A stretch of 64,000 nucleotides of DNA, from assembly GCF_012584455.1 (NCBI RefSeq), contig NZ_JABAEB010000001.1, positions 414,701 through 478,700 of the forward strand. Direction: 5' to 3'. Below, in pieces: positions 1 through 8,055 of this stretch. Both the position numbers and the translations under genes were made by a program. The notes under the pieces are model-generated. The model did not search any database. It was not told where the DNA came from and saw nothing but the letters and a program-made list of their open reading frames with translations. The stretch comes from Shewanella oncorhynchi (GTDB lineage: Bacteria > Pseudomonadota > Gammaproteobacteria > Enterobacterales > Shewanellaceae). Positions within the stretch are counted from its first letter, which is position 1. Every line of letters starts with the position of its first letter.

Positions 1-520
1 TAGAACTCACGCCGCTGATTAAACTGAATTTGTCCTCGAGTACTCGCTGGGCGTAGTCCGTTAATTGAGTGCGGTCCATCACACTCGAGCTTAAGTTCAC
101 ATAGACAGAGGGTTCGCCGGAGCCGTTGTCTTTTGAGACGACGGGATCTTTTGCATCTTCTGGAAGTCTGCGTTGGGCGCGGGCCACAGCATCACGCACA
201 TCGCTGACCCCTTCGGTTAAGTTCCAACCGAGGAGGAATTTAACTGTGATACGCGAGCTACCGTTACGTGTGGTCGAGGTGATTTCGTCAATACCACTGA
301 TCCCTGTTAGCTCATCTTCTAAAGTCTTAGTGATCTGGCTTTCCATAATCGCCGCCGATGCACCCGAGTAACTGGTGCTGATGGTGACCACAGGGCTTTC
401 GACGTCGGGCATTTCTCGTATCGACAGTTTAGTGAACGACACTATGCCGAATACACATAGCAGTAAGCTTAAAACGATGGCAACGACAGGGCGTTTAACC
501 GAAACATCGGATAACCACAT
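1..520 (-). CDS. RND efflux transporter, inner-membrane subunit (N-terminal part, cut by window start)
   Basis: This is the inner-membrane proton-driven pump of a tripartite efflux system, and only the first ~173 codons are in the window. The visible protein starts M-W-L-S-D-V-S-V-K-R-P-V-V-A-I-V-L-S, the usual cytoplasmic lead into transmembrane helix 1 of HAE1-type pumps. It continues into a periplasmic porter region with the pattern REMPDVESPVV and ITKTLEDELTGI typical of AcrB/MexB relatives. Its ATG shares a base with the stop codon of the adaptor gene (TAATG at 518-522), so the two are translationally coupled. The substrate cannot be read from this part, and no outer-membrane partner is visible. 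Confidence 0.9.
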   Translation of the reverse strand, partial: MWLSDVSVKRPVVAIVLSLLLCVFGIVSFTKLSIREMPDVESPVVTISTSYSGASAAIMESQITKTLEDELTGISGIDEITSTTRNGSSRITVKFLLGWNLTEGVSDVRDAVARAQRRLPEDAKDPVVSKDNGSGEPSVYVNLSSSVMDRTQLTDYAQRVLEDKFSLISGVSS

Positions 521-1629
521 TATTTCGTCTCCGTTGCTTTAGGACCTGAAAGCTCTGTCGCACGGGCTGAAGCTTTATCATCGAGCGTGACTTCATTGAT
601 TTGCAGGCCATCGCGCATATTGACTAAGCCCTGTACCACGACTTTGTCACCTATGTTTAAACCGCTTTCGATTAAGACTTGGTTATTGATACGTGCCCCG
701 AGTGTCACTTCTGTGCGGTGGGCAATGTGGTCGGCGCTAACTACGTATACGTAACGTTTAGTTCCTGAATATTCAAGAGCTTGTACTGGCACCATAGGTG
801 CTGAAATCGCAGGGAAGGTGATGGTTGACGACATCATCATGCCCGGTTTTAAGCGTTTCTTCGGATTATCGAATAGCACTCGTACTTTGAGGTTTAAGGT
901 TTCCTCATTGACGCGGGGATCGATAGCTACCATTTTGCCAGTAAAGATTTCATTCGGCCAAGCGCGACTGGTGGCTGATACTTGCATGCCAATACTCAGT
1001 TGCGATAGGAAATGCTCAGGCACTTGTAAGTCGAGGCGCATGCTGGACAAATCATCTAGCGACATCAACTCAGTGCCTATGCTGACCATCTTGCCTTCGC
1101 TGAAATTAATCAGGCCAGTATTACCCGCAAACGGCGCTATCAGCGAGTGGTAATGTAAATCTGCTTGGGCGGAAGATAAGCGTGCTTGGGCGATATCAAC
1201 ACTGGCTTTTTGTGCGTCAATCTCGGTTTGGGTAATGGCGTTACGGCTGATCAGTTTTTCAAATTCTTTGAGTTTACGTTTTTCATCATTGAGGAAAGCA
1301 TTGGCCTCGGCGACGGCGGCTTGGGCTTTCATATCATCGAGTTCGATCAGTAACTGGCCTTTTTTCACCGCTTGGTTTGAGGTCACTGCGACTTGTTTAA
1401 TCTTACCTGTGACTTGCGGTGCAATGATCACTGCACGTTCAGCCGCGAGTTTGCCGATAAGAGAGATAGATTGCGCTAATGGATATTCAATCACTTCACC
1501 CGTGACCACAGGAACGGTACGCATAAGATGTGGCGCGTTCTCGGGTTTAGCCGCTTGAAGGACATCACTAAAACTCACCGCTGTGGCGATAATCGCAAGC
1601 AGGGCAATGGCAATAATGGTTTTTTTCAT
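520..1629 (-). CDS. RND efflux periplasmic adaptor (membrane fusion protein, HlyD/AcrA family)
   Basis: Periplasmic adaptor that links an inner-membrane RND pump to an outer-membrane channel. I chose the ATG at 1629, which gives 369 residues beginning MKKTIIAIALLAII. The frame can be extended seven codons to a TTG at 1650, but the ATG is followed directly by a lysine-rich N-terminus and hydrophobic segment typical of an export signal. The order is signal/anchor, lipoyl half-motif (VIIAPQVTGKIKQV), alpha-helical hairpin of about residues 95-150, second lipoyl half (LIAPFAGNTGLI), then beta-barrel and membrane-proximal domains. It is first in the operon, with the pump gene overlapping its stop codon. 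The C-terminal tail (SARATELSGPKATETK) is low complexity. Confidence 0.9.
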   Translation of the reverse strand: MKKTIIAIALLAIIATAVSFSDVLQAAKPENAPHLMRTVPVVTGEVIEYPLAQSISLIGKLAAERAVIIAPQVTGKIKQVAVTSNQAVKKGQLLIELDDMKAQAAVAEANAFLNDEKRKLKEFEKLISRNAITQTEIDAQKASVDIAQARLSSAQADLHYHSLIAPFAGNTGLINFSEGKMVSIGTELMSLDDLSSMRLDLQVPEHFLSQLSIGMQVSATSRAWPNEIFTGKMVAIDPRVNEETLNLKVRVLFDNPKKRLKPGMMMSSTITFPAISAPMVPVQALEYSGTKRYVYVVSADHIAHRTEVTLGARINNQVLIESGLNIGDKVVVQGLVNMRDGLQINEVTLDDKASARATELSGPKATETK

Positions 1630-1839
1630 TGTAATTATTATCTCGCGCAAAGGCAGTTTAAAAAGGTAATCGCTCTAATGGCGCTATTCTAGTGAATAAC
1701 GTACGCCAGTTGGGTAAAAGTTTGTAAAGGTAAGCGAACGAAAATGAAAGAAATTGTGTTTTTTGAGCATTGAGCACAATTCAACGAGAGTTTTGCTGTT
1801 TTTTTGTGCTGTTATTGCTTTTTAAAAGCTGTACGGACT

Positions 1840-2634
1840 TTAGGGATGGACTTCAGTTCGCGTTTTTTCAATCGGCGCTTGAGTCGTTTCAATCTGAGGA
1901 TATTGGCTTAAAATTGCCGCTAATCGTCCATCGCGTCGCATACTTTCTAAACCTTGATTAAAATCCGTCACTAACTGCGGATGATCCGCCACAGCCAAAG
2001 AAATCCCTAAATGAAATACCTCAGTCGCTATGGGGTGGCCGACTTGCTCAAAGGCACCCTCATATTCACTTGGTCCTTTTTTAATTAAATACCTCGCTAA
2101 GTTATGGCCAATCAAGACTAAGTCAATACGCTTTAAAAACAGCTTTTTGAGATTCATCTCATCCGAATTTCCTTCCTCTGTGGTGAGCCCCGCGGCGAAG
2201 ATTTCTGGTGGATTAGCGTAACCGCGACCAATGCCAATAGTGAAAGGTTTAAGATCTGAAAGTTGACTGAAACTCAGCGGTGAATCTTTGCGTTTATAAA
2301 ACACAATTTGTACGGGTTGAATAGGCGCGGAATATTGGGCCCATTGTTCGCGCTCTTTACGATACCAGAGCCCAATGATGCCATCAGCTTGGCCAGTTTT
2401 AACGAGTAAAGCCGCGCGGGCGAAGGGATAAAACTTGAGGCTGGCAGTGTAACCTTTGCGTTTAAAAGCTTCTTTGACGACTTGCGCAACGCCGCCCTGT
2501 TCAGGTAAAGCATCGGCATAAAAAGGAGGATAGTTAGTGGCGACTAAATGGAGTTCTCGCCCCGCAAATGCTGGGGGATAGAAGCTGAATAGAAACAAGC
2601 AAAAGCTAGATAATGTGAGTAATTTCTTCCCCAT
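1840..2634 (-). CDS. periplasmic solute-binding protein, SBP_bac_3-like, orphan
   Basis: 264-residue exported protein of the amino-acid-type solute-binding fold (family 3). It has a clear signal peptide (MGKKLLTLSSFCLFLFSFYPPAFAG), then the family opening LHLVATNYPPFYA, the central KTGQADGIIGL segment where these proteins contact ligand, and a late SMRRDGRLAAIL helix. The start is supported by GGAG five bases upstream of ATG. No permease or ATPase gene lies next to it, so it may serve a distant transporter or act as a sensor-type binding protein; many orphan Shewanella copies are annotated only as transporter substrate-binding domain proteins. The ligand is unknown. Confidence 0.8.
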   Translation of the reverse strand: MGKKLLTLSSFCLFLFSFYPPAFAGRELHLVATNYPPFYADALPEQGGVAQVVKEAFKRKGYTASLKFYPFARAALLVKTGQADGIIGLWYRKEREQWAQYSAPIQPVQIVFYKRKDSPLSFSQLSDLKPFTIGIGRGYANPPEIFAAGLTTEEGNSDEMNLKKLFLKRIDLVLIGHNLARYLIKKGPSEYEGAFEQVGHPIATEVFHLGISLAVADHPQLVTDFNQGLESMRRDGRLAAILSQYPQIETTQAPIEKTRTEVHP

Positions 2635-2881
2635 TTCTACTCCAGCACTTAGGTGAGTCGCACTTGGCTTGAGTATAGTCAGAGTTAATTAGAACAGGCG
2701 AACTTATGGATATTAAGATGGGTGAATGTTGAGAGCCATACGATTGAGTGTTATGCCGATTTAGATCCATGGCGGGCGCCCGTTTTACCCTTGCTTATTC
2801 ATGCCTTATTGCCCCAGCGCATTCGTGGATTAAGGCGCTAGCTCATGCACGTATTGGGGCAAAAGATATTAGTGAGGCAGG

Positions 2882-4084
2882 TTATAGCGAAACCTGCTCA
2901 CCCTGATACAAACCTCGGCGGAGTTTGCCGGCGTCGATAAGTAACAGCTCACCGGATTTACCATTCTTAATACTGCTATCTATCGCAATGATTTTATTAT
3001 GATAAAGCCCAAGTACTTGTTCCTGCGATGTGTGCCCTACGACGATATGATCGACCTTGAAATAGCTCAGTATGCTATCGATATCCGACTCTTTCAGTTC
3101 ATCTTTAAAGTAGCCACGATACCAAGTTGGACCATTGGTAAAAAACAAAAAGTTGAGTAAATCGTCTTGCTTCAAATCGGCTTTTTTATCATCTAAATGC
3201 TGACGAAATAATTGGTTAGCATCGCTGATATGTAATTTACGCTCGACCCATTCAGGGCTGATGCCGCCGTGCATAAACAAGATATTATTGATTTTGACTA
3301 AGGTATGTTTGCTGCGAAGCCATTGGCCGATTTCGGTGTCTTTGTTGTAGAGCGCATCGTAGCTGCGTTTGAGTAAATCGGCCGCGACTTGGTAGCGTTC
3401 GTTGACGTAGCGTAAGTCGCCGCGAAACACCATTTGCTCGTGATTGCCCATGAGTAGATGTAAGCGTCCGCCCGCAGCTTGGGCTTCTTGGTCTAAGGAA
3501 TATAAAAACCACAATACTTCATTGACTTGATGACCACGGTCAAACATGTCGCCCGTCATCACCATATGGCCGTCACCAAAGGCCCAGTGGTTATCTTTGT
3601 TGATAATCTGATGGGCTTTTAGCAAGTTAATCATTACATCAAACTGGCCGTGTACATCGCTAAGGGCGACAATTTTTCTGACCTGGGTGAAGGTATCTGG
3701 CTCAACCGTGACAGCTTGTGTATGAAGGTGCGGTTGGGGTAATTCACCGCAATTGGTAGGGCGAGTTAACTGCGCCTTCGCAATCCTTGTTTGTTTTAGC
3801 TCGCTTTGGCAAATCCAATAGGCAGTGTCCTTTTGAGTGTCATCTAAAAACACATAAGGGCCATCGGTGACGCTGCTTTCTTGAATGTTTAGTTCTGGCT
3901 CGGCTTCACTTGCATTGGCCGCTAATGAGGTCAACGCCAGTGAGGTAAAGGGGAGTGCGGTGACAAGCCATAACAGGGGCGTGAATTTTCTCTGTTGCTT
4001 GAGTATCCATTGGCTGGCTCGGCTAAGTCGCGTCATAGATAGCGTGATTGGGTGAGCCCCGACTGGCATCGAATTGATTTGCAT
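2882..4084 (-). CDS. secreted or membrane-anchored metallophosphoesterase (calcineurin-like)
   Basis: 400-residue calcineurin-like phosphoesterase. The full metal-site series is present: SDVHGQFD (D-x-H), GDMFDRG, GNHEQM, HGG (FMHGGISPEW) and GHTS near the C-terminus. This is the layout of PPP-type bimetal phosphatases. The N-terminus has positive residues followed by a hydrophobic stretch (FTPLLWLVTALPFTSLALTSLAANA), so it is exported or anchored. AAGGA lies nine bases before the chosen ATG, which supports the long start, although Met17 would also precede the signal. The family resembles the cold-active Shewanella phosphatases; whether the natural substrate is a phosphoprotein or a small phosphoester cannot be told. 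It stands alone between spacers. Confidence 0.8.
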   Translation of the reverse strand: MQINSMPVGAHPITLSMTRLSRASQWILKQQRKFTPLLWLVTALPFTSLALTSLAANASEAEPELNIQESSVTDGPYVFLDDTQKDTAYWICQSELKQTRIAKAQLTRPTNCGELPQPHLHTQAVTVEPDTFTQVRKIVALSDVHGQFDVMINLLKAHQIINKDNHWAFGDGHMVMTGDMFDRGHQVNEVLWFLYSLDQEAQAAGGRLHLLMGNHEQMVFRGDLRYVNERYQVAADLLKRSYDALYNKDTEIGQWLRSKHTLVKINNILFMHGGISPEWVERKLHISDANQLFRQHLDDKKADLKQDDLLNFLFFTNGPTWYRGYFKDELKESDIDSILSYFKVDHIVVGHTSQEQVLGLYHNKIIAIDSSIKNGKSGELLLIDAGKLRRGLYQGEQVSL

Positions 4085-4179
4085 TAGACCGCATCCTTGT
4101 TCTTGTTTTAGTTATTCATTTTGTCATTTTAGACACTTGAGTTGATGAGTCTTCGAACGTGCAGCTTGACGAATTCAAT

Positions 4180-4235
4180 TTCAAGCGCTTAATCGCAAGT
4201 GCTTAATCTTAAGTACTTAATGTCAAGTGCTCAAC
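4180..4235. repeat. four imperfect 14-bp tandem repeats
   Basis: Four head-to-tail 14-bp units, TTCAAGCGCTTAAT, CGCAAGTGCTTAAT, CTTAAGTACTTAAT and GTCAAGTGCTCAAC, lie in the spacer upstream of the metallophosphoesterase. The consensus is close to NTCAAGTGCTTAAT. A similar 14-bp array occurs downstream of glyA (11237-11306). Function unknown. Confidence 0.85.
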
Positions 4236-4284
4236 CTATTGAAAATACTAAATCATACGGATAAGGCTTATCATCGGCAAGTCG

Positions 4285-4316
4285 TGAGGCGGGCTAAATT
4301 AAACTTGCCCGCCTCA
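4285..4316 (-). terminator. perfect 10-bp hairpin downstream of the 3-gene minus-strand set, no U-tract
   Basis: TGAGGCGGGC and GCCCGCCTCA form a perfect 10-bp stem with a 12-base AT-rich loop, about 65 bases past the stop of the NTF2-like gene. No T-run follows on either strand, so this is a stem-loop of terminator size but not a classical intrinsic terminator. It could also stabilise the transcript 3' end. Confidence 0.4.
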
Positions 4317-4379
4317 TTATTCAGTTATTCCATCATTGCATTTCTATTGTGCATGACTGTCTTTACATAGTATTGGCAG

Positions 4380-4850
4380 TTACATGGCATTGACGACGGT
4401 ATAACTATCAACAAACTGCTCGAAACTGACGATTTTTCCGCTGTGTATTTTCCATAAATGGGCGACTCGGGCGCTAAAATACTTGCCCGTTTTGACATAA
4501 GTACCTGAATAAGTGCCGAAGGCAAAAACCTTATCACCCTGCGCCACATAGTCTTCGATATCGACACGATAGTTATTCCATTCTTTTTCGAGGCGGGCGA
4601 ACACATTGGCGGCTATCGCGCTAAAACCTATGTAAGTGCCCGCATAGGGAAACCCTACCGCCTCTGTCCAGCGTGCGTCATTTGCCAGTGCATGCTCAAG
4701 ATTTTTGGCATTTTCGGCAGAGCTGTGTCCTGCGTAAGTACTTTTGACAAGTGCAAGATTCGCATCAGTTTGCCTTGCTGTTTCGATAAGATTTAACTGA
4801 GCAGGCTCACTCACTAAAGAGCTTGTTGGAACACCATTAAGCGTTGGCAT
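4380..4850 (-). CDS. NTF2-like / SnoaL-like protein
   Basis: 156-residue soluble protein with the pattern of the SnoaL/NTF2 cone fold: an N-terminal helix with YAGHSSAENAKNLEHALANDARWTEA, a central FPYAGTYIGFSAIAANVFARLEKEW, then alternating strands ending HLWKIHSGKIVSFEQFVDSYTVVNAM. These small folds serve as isomerases, hydrolases or dehydratases, or simply bind ligands, and the sequence does not say which. Its ATG is only two bases after the stop of the upstream DsbA-like gene, so the two are almost certainly co-transcribed and translationally coupled. The divergent LysR gene at 6958 is the likely regulator of the set. Confidence 0.75.
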   Translation of the reverse strand: MPTLNGVPTSSLVSEPAQLNLIETARQTDANLALVKSTYAGHSSAENAKNLEHALANDARWTEAVGFPYAGTYIGFSAIAANVFARLEKEWNNYRVDIEDYVAQGDKVFAFGTYSGTYVKTGKYFSARVAHLWKIHSGKIVSFEQFVDSYTVVNAM

Positions 4851-4852
4851 GA

Positions 4853-5545
4853 TTACGACTCAAACTGTGCTTCAAGATGGCTTAACCACTGGGCGGGTTG
4901 GCCATAAAAGCGGTTGATATTAATGGCGGTGATGTTGCCGTCATTATCCTCTCTAGCCATTGAAGGGAAGCCTTGGGCGCCTATAAGATTCAATAATGCT
5001 CTGGATTCAACAATATGCTCATATAGCTTGTCTTCACCTTGGGCATAATGCTGCGCAAAGCCTATAGGGTCGAGCCCAAGTTCAGCGGCTAACCTTGCGA
5101 GATTACCTTCATCACTGGCGCTGTGACCATCACGGTAATGGGCCAGTTGTACTGAGTGTAGATAGGCCAAACTGTCGCCACCCATAGCATCGACTGCGAG
5201 CATGGCTTTAATAGGAGGCGCCGAGTCGAGTACGATTGTGGTATCGCGCAGCAGACCATCAAAATAGTTTTCCCCAAAAGGTTGTCCAGTTAGCTCGGCA
5301 ATACGCAGATCGTGGGGCATAACATAGTCGCGCCAGTTAGCATCGATTTGTTTACGTCTTGGGCCAGTGAGCATACCGCCGCCGTGGAGCTTAATGGTAA
5401 AGCCTGCTTTTGCGGCGGCATCGAGTAACGGCGCCGCGGCATAACACCAACCACATAAAGGGTCGATAATCGCGTGCAGAGTGCGCACTTTGGTTTCCGA
5501 ATTGCTGCTGGCCGTGCTAGCAGAATGAGTTGTTGGGGTCGTCAT
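4853..5545 (-). CDS. DsbA-family thioredoxin-fold protein (FrnE / CGWC type)
   Basis: 230-residue thioredoxin-fold protein of the DsbA/FrnE group, with a redox motif Cys31-Gly-Trp-Cys34 directly after strand 1 (IIDPLCGWCYAAAPLL). The helical insert (about 60-180) and the late GAQGFPSMAR cis-Pro loop are present. There is no signal peptide, so it is probably cytoplasmic, like other FrnE-type proteins. AAGG precedes the ATG by nine bases. It lies between a metallo-beta-lactamase-fold gene upstream and an NTF2-like gene downstream on the same strand, a combination suggesting a small stress or detoxification cluster. The substrate is unknown. Confidence 0.82.
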   Translation of the reverse strand: MTTPTTHSASTASSNSETKVRTLHAIIDPLCGWCYAAAPLLDAAAKAGFTIKLHGGGMLTGPRRKQIDANWRDYVMPHDLRIAELTGQPFGENYFDGLLRDTTIVLDSAPPIKAMLAVDAMGGDSLAYLHSVQLAHYRDGHSASDEGNLARLAAELGLDPIGFAQHYAQGEDKLYEHIVESRALLNLIGAQGFPSMAREDNDGNITAININRFYGQPAQWLSHLEAQFES

Positions 5546-5763
5546 AGTGTTAAACCTTTTGGCTTAAGTTCGTCGCGACATTAGCGACTTAAGCCCTTTG
5601 AGATCATTGATTAAAATAGTTTGGTTGGTACCGTTATTTAGGTGCAGTCATTTAGCTAAAAATGGCACGCAATCGCTCACGTGCCTGTCTTTAACTGTTT
5701 GCACTTAACTATCTTTTACACCTAACTAGCTGTACCTAATCGCCGAGATAGGTATGGCTGGGC

Positions 5764-6687
5764 TTACATAGGCCAGGTCATTTCGCCCATGTAAACTTTG
5801 GCGCTGATCTCAAGCCCTGCATCGGCTGGCATTTGTGGGTATAGCGCCAGCATCTTTTGGATTAATTCGGCTGAATCTTTCGAGGCTTTTGCAGCAATTT
5901 CAAAGGCTTTTACATATTCACGGGTAAAACCGATGGCGTGGGTATTAAATCGCGCTTCGCCTAAATAGTGCCCTGGGATCACTGTGGTCGGCAGCAGTTT
6001 TTCCATTGCATCTAAATGGGTTAACCATTCCTGACGCTCAGAGGCAGTTTGAGTGTCAGCCATCCAAACATGCGTGTTATCAAATACTTCTACGCCACCT
6101 GTAATGGTTTTTGCCGATGGTACCCACAGGAAAGTGTGTTTAGGGTGTTTATCATTAAAACCTTTGATAATCACTTGCTCACCGTCGATAGTAAAAGTGT
6201 CACTGTGAATCGCCTTAGGTAACACTAATTCGCTTGGCGCATTATCTTTTAAAATCGGCCCCCAGTAGGCGAGTTTGCCTTCCATTGAGGCTTTAATCGC
6301 ATCGACTGTGGTTTGAGTCGCGACGATTTGTGCATCGGGGAAATTCTTTTTAATCACGGCTAAGCCGAAATAGAAATCAGGATCGCTATGGCTGATATAC
6401 ACCTGAGTCAGCTTTTTACCGCTGGCTTTGATGGTGTCGACCAATTTTTGGGCATCGTTATTTTGAAATTGTGCATCGACTAGCATTATTTCGTGTTCGC
6501 CGCTGATAAAGCTCGATGACACGGCAAAGATGCTGTTTTCGCCCGGATTAAAATGGCTCACTTGTAATGGCGCTGCATTGACCGCGCTAAGCCCTGCCAG
6601 CAACAAGGTGGCGGCTAGGCTGATTTTAGACGAGGCCTTCAATGTGGCGTTAACTGTGTTACGTATTGCATAGGTCGATGTGTTCAT
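5764..6687 (-). CDS. exported metallo-beta-lactamase-fold protein with altered metal motif
   Basis: 307 residues from the ATG at 6687. The open frame reaches a TTG at 6783, but the ATG begins a convincing signal peptide (MNTSTYAIRNTVNATLKASS, then a hydrophobic segment to SAVNA). The fold is metallo-beta-lactamase: start AVSSSFISGEHEIMLVDAQF, an active-site turn ISHSDPDFYFG, and a later VIPGHYLGEAR with the conserved Gly-His. The family motif H-x-H-x-D-H is here H-S-D-P-D-F, so two expected zinc ligands (second and third His) are changed to Asp and Phe. It may bind one metal or none. First gene of the minus-strand set facing a divergent LysR gene. Confidence 0.78.
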   Translation of the reverse strand: MNTSTYAIRNTVNATLKASSKISLAATLLLAGLSAVNAAPLQVSHFNPGENSIFAVSSSFISGEHEIMLVDAQFQNNDAQKLVDTIKASGKKLTQVYISHSDPDFYFGLAVIKKNFPDAQIVATQTTVDAIKASMEGKLAYWGPILKDNAPSELVLPKAIHSDTFTIDGEQVIIKGFNDKHPKHTFLWVPSAKTITGGVEVFDNTHVWMADTQTASERQEWLTHLDAMEKLLPTTVIPGHYLGEARFNTHAIGFTREYVKAFEIAAKASKDSAELIQKMLALYPQMPADAGLEISAKVYMGEMTWPM

Positions 6688-6957
6688 TTGGGGCTCACTT
6701 ATTTCAAAGGATGAGAATAAAGGGTCAATTAAGCATTCATTGATTTGCAACTGCTGCAAAAGTGAGTCAAGTATAGGTTGCAAAAATCAATAGATAAATG
6801 CGAGTATCTGCCCATGTTTGTTGCATAAATCGGACGAATGGCCGCGCGCACTCTTGCATTCTTAATTACTAGTTACTTAGTTATGTGGGTACGCGAGTAT
6901 GTCATTGAGCCTTCGAATGATTGAAAGTGAGTGATTGAACGAGAGTGGAGATAAATC

Positions 6958-7899
6958 ATGGACAGACTCGAAGCGGCTAAGGTGTTTGTGACTATTGTTG
7001 AGTGCGGCAGCATGATCAGCGCCGCCAATGCCTTAGATATGTCGCGTTCTATGGTGACCCGTTACTTGAGCGAAATGGAAGAATGGTCTGGTGCTAGGTT
7101 ATTGCATCGCTCGACGCGTAGCCTCAGCTTAACGCCAGCGGGTGAGCAAGTGCTGGACTATTGCCATCGGCTGCTCGAACTGGCTAACGAAGTGCCTGCG
7201 GTCAGTCATGCCGCTGTGGCGATTCCGCGAGGCTTATTGCGTATTAGCTGCTCACAATTTTTGGCACATCAGATTTTAGCGGCCGTGGTACAGCAATATT
7301 TAGCCAGTTATCCGCAGGCGAGTGTGAATTTTCACGTGAGTAGCCAAACCGTCGACTTGGTCGCCGAGCGAATTGATTTGGCGATTCGTATCACTAATGA
7401 GCTTGACCCTAATCTTATCGCTAGGCGCTTGGGGGAATGTGAGTCTGTTGTGTGCGCTGCCCCGAGTTATCTTGCCGCGCGTGCGGCCGTGCTGCATCCC
7501 GAGGATTTAACTCAGCATAACTGTTTAACCTATTCCTATTTTGGCGATGTGATGTGGCGCTTTTATCAAACCGATGTAGGAGCGAAACAGGCTCAAGCGC
7601 TGAACGCTGATCCTAAGTCAAACCAAGGCCAAGCTTTTAATGTGCCTGTGAATGGGAATTTCAGCGCCAATGATTCAATGGTGGTGCTCAATGCTACGCT
7701 GGCAGGCGAGGGGATTGCGATGCAACCGCTATGGGCGGCGAAACCCTATTTAGACTCGGGTCAGCTAGTGCCTTTATTAACTGAGTTTAAGCCGCAGTCC
7801 CTTGGTGTGTATGGCGTGTATCAATCCCGCAAACACATGCAGCCTGCACTTAGGGTGATGATGGATATGCTGGTGGCTTATTTTGCTAGTTTGAAATAG
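6958..7899 (+). CDS. LysR-family transcriptional regulator
   Basis: 313-residue LysR regulator. The N-terminal winged helix-turn-helix is plain (LEAAKVFVTIVECGSMISAA through MSRSMVTRYLSEME, about residues 3-45), followed by the linker helix RLLHRSTRSLSLTPAG. The effector-binding domain runs from about residue 90 (GLLRISCSQF) to the end. GGAG seven bases upstream supports the ATG. It is divergent from the MBL-fold / DsbA-like / NTF2-like genes with a ~270-base shared upstream region, the usual layout for a LysR protein controlling its neighbours. It belongs to the CrgA-like subgroup by its start MDRLEAAKVFV. The effector is unknown. Confidence 0.88.
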   Translation: MDRLEAAKVFVTIVECGSMISAANALDMSRSMVTRYLSEMEEWSGARLLHRSTRSLSLTPAGEQVLDYCHRLLELANEVPAVSHAAVAIPRGLLRISCSQFLAHQILAAVVQQYLASYPQASVNFHVSSQTVDLVAERIDLAIRITNELDPNLIARRLGECESVVCAAPSYLAARAAVLHPEDLTQHNCLTYSYFGDVMWRFYQTDVGAKQAQALNADPKSNQGQAFNVPVNGNFSANDSMVVLNATLAGEGIAMQPLWAAKPYLDSGQLVPLLTEFKPQSLGVYGVYQSRKHMQPALRVMMDMLVAYFASLK

Positions 7900-7937
7900 T
7901 GGCAGTTTGGAATAGTGCCAGTTTGAAATAGCGCCAA
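7890..7937. repeat. three 16-bp tandem repeats overlapping a stop codon
   Basis: Units TTTGAAATAGTGGCAG, TTTGGAATAGTGCCAG and TTTGAAATAGCGCCAA run head to tail. The first unit contains the last codons and the TAG stop of the LysR gene, so the array seems to be a duplication growing out of the gene end. Confidence 0.85.
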
Positions 7938-7971
7938 AGTCTACGGCACTCATAGCGTAACTGGATGCCAT

Positions 7972-8006
7972 AAAAAAGGAGCTTAACCCTTTCGAGCTAA
8001 ACTCCT
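7972..8006 (-). terminator. intrinsic terminator of ettA
   Basis: On the minus strand AGGAGTTTA pairs with TAAGCTCCT (one U-G wobble) across a 12-base loop, followed by six T residues. It lies about 50 bases past the ettA stop codon. Confidence 0.75.
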
Positions 8007-8020
8007 CAGATTTACACTTG

Positions 8021-8055
8021 TCTAGATTCTAGATTCTAGATTCTAGATTCTAGAT
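8021..8055. repeat. five perfect 7-bp tandem repeats (TCTAGAT)
   Basis: TCTAGAT is repeated five times without error and ends on the base next to the ettA stop codon. CTAG is usually rare in gammaproteobacterial chromosomes, so a CTAG array is notable. The perfect copies suggest recent slippage and possible copy-number variation. Confidence 0.95.

Noticed and set aside
2769..2906. 45-codon plus-strand frame in the spacer before the metallophosphoesterase stop
   Set aside because: No ribosome site, overlaps the end of the opposite gene, and the peptide resembles nothing I know. Could be a decayed gene fragment but not supportable.
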